A DNA stretch of 64,000 bases. Origin: Isoetes taiwanensis. Lineage: Eukaryota > Streptophyta > Lycopodiopsida > Isoetales > Isoetaceae. Numbering within the stretch: the stretch's first letter is position 1; each line of letters opens with the position of its first letter. Under the pieces are notes generated by a model, which was given only the letters and a program-made list of their open reading frames with translations, was not told where the DNA came from and searched no databases. The position numbers and the translations under genes were made by a program. The stretch covers positions 23,696,942 to 23,760,941 of the forward strand of contig JAJEKV010000002.1 in the NCBI GenBank assembly GCA_021234155.1. Reading direction: 5' to 3'. This document shows, in pieces, positions 57,361 to 64,000 of the stretch.

Positions 57361-58290
57361 TTATGTAATGAAAATAGAAATAGATGTACCTTCGGAAGGG
57401 ATTCCTAAGCAGTGCAGCAGGTCCTCGGACCATAAACAATCATGTACACATGTATTCGTCGTTGAAACCCTGAATACAAGACAAAATAGACAATATGTAT
57501 GACTACAAAGTGGAGATATTACCATGGTCGAGTCAAGGCAATCATTGCAGCTGCTGCAAGTATTGGTAATATGTGAGGATGAAGCGCTCCGTCTTGCTGC
57601 GAGTATGGGAGCGGGCTGCAGGACTATCGGGTCTGATCTTTCCAAATGCTTAGTCATCTCCTTTATTCTATTCTCACAGTTGGAATTAACTTCCATATCC
57701 TTGCTGATTTTTTCAATCGCAGCTTCTAATTCTTGCAAATCAGCCTTTAAACAATCAATGGGAATCATTAGAGCATCTAAGTCAGCAATATAACTTGATT
57801 TCTCCTCCTTTAAATGGGATGCCAAAGCCATTTGCACATCAGTTGGCTTCCCGCTTGCTTTTAAACCTGCCATAATGCTGAACTGCTCACATATTTTTGC
57901 ATCTTTATTATGCACAAGTCTTGTCAAGAAGCTCTTATCACTCTCATGCTTCAACAATTCAATTTCCATTGTTTTCCTTTTCTCTTTTAAAGTCTGTATT
58001 TCATCAAGCATGGAGGCAGAATCTAATGCTCTTTCTTTCCCTCCACCTTTTCATCATTTCCAACTGCTGCCCCAATTCTACCTGAGGCATACATTTAATA
58101 GCTTTAACATTGGAAGACTTTACTGTAGCTAATTCTGTCAGGTCAGATTCTTTTTGAGAGCCTTTTGAATGAAGACTTGCACTTGCTTTCACCTCATCCC
58201 AATCAATGCTTACTCCTTTGTAATGAAGTGCATATGCTCGGGCAAAATACAATGGAATGTGATGATTTGCAATGTCCTTCCTACAAAAAA
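57361..58290 (-). pseudogene. Coiled-coil protein with a RING-like C-terminus
   Basis: An exon from about 58290 (after TTTTTTGTAG) reads IPLYFARAYALHYKGVSIDW, and a frameshift near 58010 leads to the main frame. There a long coiled coil (LKEKRKTMEIELLKHE, then LQELEAAIEKISKDMEV) is followed by CSSCNDCLDSTM, PLCSHTYCLFCL and later CVHDCLW. The Cys/His spacing resembles a C3HC4 RING finger, with the last pair separated by an unusual insertion. RING proteins are usually ubiquitin or SUMO E3 ligases. It lies upstream of and on the same strand as the Ulp1-like exons. Confidence 0.5.
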
Positions 58291-58879
58291 CGTGCTCATA
58301 CGTAAAAAAAAATCGCCATCCAAATAAGCTTAATCTCGCGACTCTTGATAACCCCTAACGGCCGGGGCTTTAACCCCAAACATCCCGCACTATTTGCACT
58401 AGCCCCGAAACATGCTATCAAAATTATTGCTCCTCACCGCCTGATGCTTACCTTGTCAAACTTCGGGACAAGACCTCCCGATCCGAAGAAGACCCGCTTT
58501 TTTGAGTTTTCGGGCGGACAGTTCTAGTGGGGAGACCTTGGCATGGGCTTTCTGTGTTTGTTTGCAGGAGATTTCCTTGGAGATGTCTTTGTTCCAAGCT
58601 GCTTCATCATGATCTGTTCCCCGGTGCTTCACTCTCGAAAATGCAAGCTTTTGGCTATGGAAGTCCCGATCTTGGCTATGGAGGTTGAATATGGATGTCA
58701 AGCTTTTCGGCTATGGAGGTTCGGAGGGAGGGAGGTTGAAATGAGAGCGGGAGGAGAGTTCAAAATTATTTGCCCTATTAATGATTCATTCCAAGAATAA
58801 TAATTTTGGGAGGGATTTCCTTACATTTTGAATTTGTAAATGTAAAATACTGGCACTTTTTTTTCCCACCCTTTCATAA
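58291..58879. other. No gene recognised
   Basis: A spacer between the RING-like exon and the recombinase gene. It contains GGCTATGGA(A/G)G three times (58650-58725) and weak inverted pieces. No gene is seen. Confidence 0.4.
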
Positions 58880-60374
58880 CATCCTTGTACGCTCGCATAT
58901 GCCCGTTAGAATTCACAGGTTGACTTATTATATTCATATACACATTGATTTTTGACTCTCCAGTTTGGTCATACCTGCAAATATATGTTAATATAACAAC
59001 AAATAAAATAGACATAACGAATAGATAAGCATTACCTTTCATAACCTGGCGTGCTTCTATGACCAGTAATCGCCATGCCTATGTCAGAAGGAACACTAGC
59101 AGCTAAAAGACGTGAGACCAATGAAACCCTGCCAGACTTATTGCAGATTTCAGTATCGGGATGAACTGTCGCAGCCATCGTATTAAGCCACTTGGTAATC
59201 GAATTGATACCAACAGGTGTTACATTCTTTTTGTACCTAAGAATAGGCTGCAGAAAGAAAGGACGTGGCTGCGAATCATTTTCTTTGGCAGGCAAATGTC
59301 GAACATACTGCTTATAAGTCAACACGAAATCATGCTCATATGTCCAAACAGGTTGACGGAAGTGATGATCTTCAAATTTTGTGGCACTCGGATTATGGTT
59401 CTTACTCAAATGTTCTCCATATTTTACGAACTCCCCACCTTCATTAACCTCAAGAGTCATATCACAATCTTTGACTCTCCACAACTCCTTGTTTCCTCTA
59501 ATGCCAAAATGCGTCACCATATAATAAAACAACCTTTTGATACAACCTGTGGGATGCATGTTTTGATGATCTATATCATCCAAAATGTCCTTTTCCATAG
59601 AGAAAGTAATGGGAGGAGCTTTCTTCTTTGGCTTCTCATAATTTCCATCTTGTCTCAGCTTCTTGACCATGCAGATGAATGCCTCACGTGTCTGCGTAAA
59701 GATGGGATCGTACAAGATATTAAATGCAGGTAGATGAACACCTGTTTCTCCTTGAACCTTTTGCTATTCCCTACGCACAATCCTTCCGATGCCTCTCAAT
59801 AGAGAGTTAAGACTATAATACAAAACAAAAAATACATGGTTAAAACATAGACAACAAAAATATAATAAAATAGAAAATAATAAAACAGAAATAACAAAAA
59901 AAAACTTACGTTCCAGGTGGGTAGACCTTTCCATTCTTCTTCTTAGCCTAATAGAAAAAGATAAGGATAAGAAACAACTAAATATAAAATATAAAAAATA
60001 GAAAGAAGAAAGCCAAATTACCTAAAGAATAAACCGTATTGTTATCCTGTTAAGCTCAACCAAATTCAGCTTCTCAATTGGAATAGATACATCCATACCA
60101 AAATCTTTTCTCCACTCGTTGAACCTTCTTCTTGCCCAGCTATTAACAGTCCTTGATCGATCTGGACCGCCATTCAAAACTTCAGACAGCAAGTCCTCGT
60201 CAAGAGGAAGCCAATTCTCTTTTGGATCATTTCATCTTCGTCACTACTGTCGCCACCGAACTCTGCCAAGATGTTTTGGCTTTCTTCCAAGGTAACATGA
60301 CTTGAAGGCATTAAACAACTATCTCCAGGTAACAGACTGAATGTTGGCTGAGAAGAGTCACCCATGCTTGCCAT
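58880..60374 (-). pseudogene. Crypton-like tyrosine recombinase gene, N-terminal and core copy
   Basis: On the minus strand the start is the ATG at 60374 (MASMGDSSQPTF). Exons: 60374-60022 (SAM-like N-terminal domain, TVNSWARRRFNEWRKDFG), 59947-59910 (AKKKNGKVYPPG), 59812-59036 and 58974-58880. The long exon carries TLNSLLRGIGRIVRR, YDPIFTQTREAFICMVKKL, FYYMVTHFGIRGNKEL (first catalytic Arg), VSRLLAASVPSDIGMAITGH (His-box, then R), and across the last intron the catalytic Tyr (GYER|Y). The order matches Crypton-type, ZMYM/KIAA1958-like recombinases, which cut and join DNA via a 3'-phosphotyrosine. A frameshift near 60230 and TAG codons at about 60022 and 59766 disable it. The end after AYKDV is lost. 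Confidence 0.85.
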
Positions 60375-61023
60375 TCTGACAGACAACCATATTAAAAACA
60401 ATCCTTCCACCATAGACATTACATTAACTCAGTCTATGAACCTGTTCTTTGCAGTACAAATAACCTGCATTATAAACAAAAATAGAAGACATAAATAAAA
60501 AACAGAAGCATGTAACATAAAAATCAGAAGCATGTAATAGAAGGAAATAAATAAAAAACAACAGCTTTTTCTCACCGTAAGAATATACAATGATGATATC
60601 CTTGCTGTCACACAACCACACTGTACTTCTTAGTCGAGATCTGCAACAAACACACAAATATAAACACATGCAACCCAGAAATCACTAAATATATCACAAA
60701 CATTACCTGAAAGAACAAATATTACCTGCCAGAACAAGTCGAGCTGCCAGAACATTACCTGTCAGAACAAGTCGAGCTACCAGAATCAAGAATGCATGTA
60801 AAATAGATTATAAAGAACACTAGTTTCTCGCCAAGAGGTCTTCTAATGACATGCCAGAACAAAAAACCTAACAAAGGACAGAAATAACAAGTTAGATTTA
60901 AAAGAAAACAACAAAATAAACAAATTCTTGAAGCATATCCTCACCAAACAAAATACAACCGAGAAGAAAGTCGCCAGAAGCTACCGGAAGTGCTCTACTC
61001 CAAAAAAACTCCAACAAGTTTCA
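60375..61023. other. Upstream region of the recombinase, no gene
   Basis: AT-rich with repeated ACATTACCTG(C/A)CAGAACAAG (60722 and 60755). It probably contains the promoter of the minus-strand recombinase copy. Confidence 0.4.
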
Positions 61024-61247
61024 AGAAACTTGAAGAACTTGAAATTTTTTTAACGAAATCATATCTACCTATCTCATCGCCTAAGCAGTGCTACTACACC
61101 GACGAGAATCAGCTCGCCGGAATAAAGCAAGGGAATTCGCCGATTCTCGCTGGTGTAGTGGCGCTGCTTCTTCTGATCGGTTCCGGTGAGGCGCTGAGAT
61201 AGGTAGATAGGATTTTGTTAAAAAAATTTCAAGTTCTTCAAGTTTCT
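61024..61247. mobile_element. 224-bp hairpin element at the recombinase breakpoint
   Basis: Terminal inverted repeats of about 52 bp: AGAAACTTGAAGAACTTGAA at the left and its reverse complement at 61228-61247. Inner inverted parts TGCTACTACACCGACGAGAA and CTCGCTGGTGTAGTGGCGC are also present. The whole sequence can fold into one long hairpin. It ends exactly where the second recombinase copy begins. Confidence 0.8.
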
Positions 61248-62449
61248 AAGAACCATAATCCGAGTGCCACAAAATTTGAAGATCATCACTTCCGTCAACC
61301 TGTTTGGACATATGAGCATGATTTCATGTTGACTTATAAGCAGTATGTTCGACATTTGCCTGCCAAAGAAAATGATTCGCAGCCACGTCCTTTTTTTCTG
61401 CAGCCTATTCCTAGGTACAAAAAGAATGTAAGTTTCTTCCATTATTTTATTTTGTTAATTTTCTATTTTTTCTTTGCAGTTTTAAGCTTTTTTTGTGTTA
61501 ACATTTTAGGTGTAGTATGCTGTAACACCTGTTGGTATCAATTCGATTACCAAGTGGCTTGATGGCTGCGACAGTTCATCCCGATACTGAAATCTGCAAT
61601 AAGTCTGGCAGGGTTTCATTAGTCTCACGTCTTTCAGCTGCTAGTGTTCCTTCTGACGTAGGCATGGCGATTACTGGTCATAGAAGCACGCCAGGTTATG
61701 AAAGGCAATGCTTATTCTATTCATTATGTCTATTTTATTTGTTGTTATATTAACATATATTTGCAGGTATGCTCGAACTGGGGAGTCAAAAATCAATGCG
61801 TGTATGAATATAATAAGTCAACCTGTGAATTCTGACGGGCATATGCGAGCGTACAAGGATGTTCTTGCGGGTAAGATTCTTTGAACTTTATTTTTATTAT
61901 TTTTATTATTTGCTTTATTATATTTTTTAACTTTCTGTTTATATAGATGAAGTCACAAAACAGAATGCTGTTGGAACTTCAGTTCCGCCACTCAAGAAGT
62001 CTCTTCATGAGTTGAATGGAAATGTGACAGGATCGTCAGTTCTGCGTGCTGTAAATCAGAATGATATTAGTATCAAAGTCAATTCAGGAGCTGCCGTTAG
62101 TGCATCTGACCAGGGACAGTTAGATGGACATCGAGATGTTAGTTCTGCAGTAGTTCAGGTTGGTCCTGGCGAACTTTCAGAGAGTGGAGCAGGTGGTAAA
62201 TTGATAGTGTCAAATGGTCCAATTGTTAGACCCTCTATCGAGATCGATGACGATATCTATGATGCTTCGTTCTATGATGAACTTAGCAAGGTGTATCCAG
62301 ATAGTGCCAGGGCGATAGAGAAGTACACAGGGCCAGTCATAAATACACAAGGCACATTTAACAATTGCAACTTTAATTTTTCTGGTGGTGTGGACATGAA
62401 TCAGGTTCTTGATGTTCTCTCTGCTGCATTGAAGAAGAATCAGGGATAA
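61245..62449 (+). pseudogene. Crypton-like tyrosine recombinase gene, C-terminal copy
   Basis: Plus-strand exons 61245-61427 (SKNHNPSATKFEDHHFRQPV), 61522-61704, 61767-61870 (YARTGESKINACMN, with the catalytic Tyr first) and 61947-62449. It overlaps the other copy from SKNHNP to AYKDV. The last exon is unique to this copy: DEVTKQNAVGTSVPP, IDDDIYDASFYDELSKVYPD and INTQGTFNNCNFNFSGGVDM, stop at 62449. The C-terminus resembles no domain I know. A 5-bp deletion (LNT lost before MAATVH) breaks the frame, and the third donor reads GC instead of GT. The 5' half is absent. Confidence 0.83.
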
Positions 62450-63217
62450 GAAACTTTTTTAGATGAAACTATAATTTTGGATTTTGGCAGTGCAATGAAA
62501 CTGCAATGAAACTGCAATGAAACTGTAATTTTGGATTTTGGTAGTGCAATATAATTCTTATTTTGGATTATGTTGTGATTTTGGATATGAAACTTTTTTA
62601 CATGAAACTGTAATATTGGATTTTGGCAGTGCAATGAAACTGTAATTTTGGATTTTGGCAGTGCAATGTAATTCTGATTGTAATTTTGTGTTAATGTTTT
62701 ACTGGTTAAAGAATAGTGGTGCTGAAATTATATAGTGGAGCTCAAATTATGGTTTTGAAAACACACAGAAAATCAAAGTAATCGCACCCTGTAGTGGATT
62801 ACGGTTTAACACTAGAGTGGTCAGGTGATGGACCAGAAATGGTCCATTTGAAGTGTTCACTTTAAAATTCATATAAAATCCTTTTTTAGATGAAACTGTA
62901 ATTTTGGATTTTGGCAGTGCAATGAAACTGCAATGAAACTGTAATTTTGGATTTTGGCAGTGCAATGTAATTCTGATTTTGGATTCTGTTGTGATTTTGG
63001 ATATGAAACTTTTTACATGGAACTGTAGTATTGGATTTTGGCAGTGCAATGAAACTGCAATTTTGGATTTTGGCAGCGCAATGTAATTCTGATTGTAATT
63101 TTGTGTTAATGTTTTACTGGTTAAAGAATAGTGGTGCTGAAATTATATAGTAGAGCTCAAATTATGGTTTTGAAAACACACAGAAAATCACAGTAATCGC
63201 ACCCTGTAGTGGATTAC
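62450..63217. repeat. Tandem 350-bp repeats after the recombinase stop
   Basis: 62448-62804 and 62883-63217 are near-copies, each starting with multiples of GAAACTGTAATTTTGGATTT and ending CACCCTGTAGTGGATTACG. The 62805-62882 spacer begins TTTAACACTAGAGTGGTC, shared with 29646. These ORFs are artefacts of the repeat. Confidence 0.8.
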
Positions 63218-63317
63218 GTATTAGGGAATCTATGCCGCGAGTGCGCCGCCGAGGCTGGTGGCTCCATCGAGGAATATTCCGAGGGGGGATGCCCTCAAGG
63301 CATAGATTCCCTAATAC
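63218..63317. mobile_element. 100-bp element with perfect 19-bp inverted ends
   Basis: It starts GTATTAGGGAATCTATGCC and ends GGCATAGATTCCCTAATAC. The GC-rich interior contains GCGCCGCCGAGGCTGG and GAGGAATATTCC. It lies at the end of the second 350-bp repeat. A small MITE or a processed hairpin. Confidence 0.75.
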
Positions 63318-64000
63318 ATAATATACACATCCTATAGTTGTTGGGCTATGGGTATTATTCTGGCTATTATGCTCGTTGGCTGTTATGCTCATGATGGTTT
63401 GGTTTTTGAAGACCTCTTCATAAATATGTATTTTTGAATTCATCTCCAATCTGGAAATGCTATTCTTTAATTTTGGCCGCAAGTTCACTTATTTATAAGC
63501 CTTTTTCTGAGTGGGGGCATAATTTTGAAGCTTGAAGAATGTCTTGCTTATGAGAGAGCACTTTAAGATGCAAAAAAATGTCAGACAAATTATGGTTCAT
63601 GGGCATACTGCACAGGAGCTGCCTGTTGTTCAAACTGTTGAAACCAGAGGCATGTAAGTGCTTGTGATGATGACATTTTTGCCACTATTAGGTGAGGTCA
63701 TTTTGCAGTTGTCTTGATCCTCTATATTTTGTGAAATTGACTTCTTGGGACTTGTTTATTTTTTTAGTTATTTTATTGAAGAGAATGGGAGAATGACTTG
63801 ACATTCTCCATTTGCCTGTTATGTTTAAATAATTACCTTAACCAGTTTGTATATTGAAATGCAATTTACTGTATATTTGCTATCTTTATCATTGGACATG
63901 ATTGACGTTGATTCATTGGAAAAATTGGTGAACAAATGGTTTTAGCAAAGGCCTTTGTATTGTAATGGAAAATGACAAGCTACAACTTGCTTGAGAGCTG
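63318..64000. other. No gene recognised
   Basis: AT-rich sequence to the window end. No convincing ORF or repeat. Confidence 0.4.

Noticed and set aside
59161-59733. 190-codon plus-strand ORF
   Set aside because: Antisense to the conserved tyrosine recombinase exon on the minus strand.
62440-63049. Minus-strand ORFs rich in HCQNP and FHVK
   Set aside because: Products of the GAAACTGTAATTTTGGATTT tandem repeat.

Overview
This window looks like nuclear DNA of a land plant with a large, repeat-filled genome. The evidence is a chloroplast lipid-transporter (TGD3/ABCI13-type) gene fragment that keeps an intron, a PPR-protein fragment, plant-type telo-boxes (AAACCCTAA), a tRNA-iMet-type primer binding site, and plant Ty3/gypsy, Ty1/copia, LINE and PIF1-helicase remnants. 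No intact ordinary host gene was recognised. A fern or another non-flowering plant fits the low gene density and element types, but that assignment is a guess.

Layout. 1-11066 is an LTR element (A) on the minus strand: an edge-truncated LTR, a polypurine tract at 1140, a decayed interior, a primer-binding relic at 9442-9453 and a second LTR at 9456-11066. 11200-13300 holds several short tandem and palindromic repeat arrays. 13405-14330 is a LINE 3' relic. 14.3-31 kb is mostly non-coding, with a TGD3 fragment (17.2-17.5 kb), a PIF1/Helitron-type helicase tail (19.9-20.3 kb), two LTR pieces in inverted orientation (22.05-23.46 kb) and a gypsy pol relic (26.7-27.3 kb). 31.0-36.4 kb is a LINE with about four 340-bp repeats in front of ORF1. 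It is cut by element B (36421 to about 45.64 kb), a Ty3/gypsy element on the plus strand related to A. Element B is itself cut by the 3' end of a copia element (45.64-46.7 kb). 47-49.3 kb has a GGAATATTCC array, a small intact ORF and a GTG-rich repeat. 49.6-58.3 kb has minus-strand exons of a Ulp1-like protease and a coiled-coil/RING-like protein, around a plus-strand duplicated gene and a PPR fragment. 58.9-62.45 kb holds two inverted, complementary pieces of an intron-containing Crypton-like tyrosine recombinase gene.

The most striking content is in element B. Between the primer binding site and gag lies a decayed gene whose product starts like the histone H3 tail (MARTKQ-AR) and ends in a recognisable H3 histone fold (39577-39858). 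Element A, a separate and diverged member of the same LTR family, keeps a relic of the same gene at the same relative place (8595-8810, minus). In both elements the histone-like gene is bracketed by imperfect palindromes of about 60 bp that open with CTCACAG. In B, the histone gene and the next accessory ORF each have a TATA box about 110 nt before the ATG. I know of no described LTR retrotransposon family that carries a histone H3 gene.

The second notable system is the plant-borne tyrosine recombinase, which lies beside Ulp1/RING-type exons. Almost every coding region has stops or frameshifts, so these are mostly decayed copies. The function claims are about the families, not about activity here.
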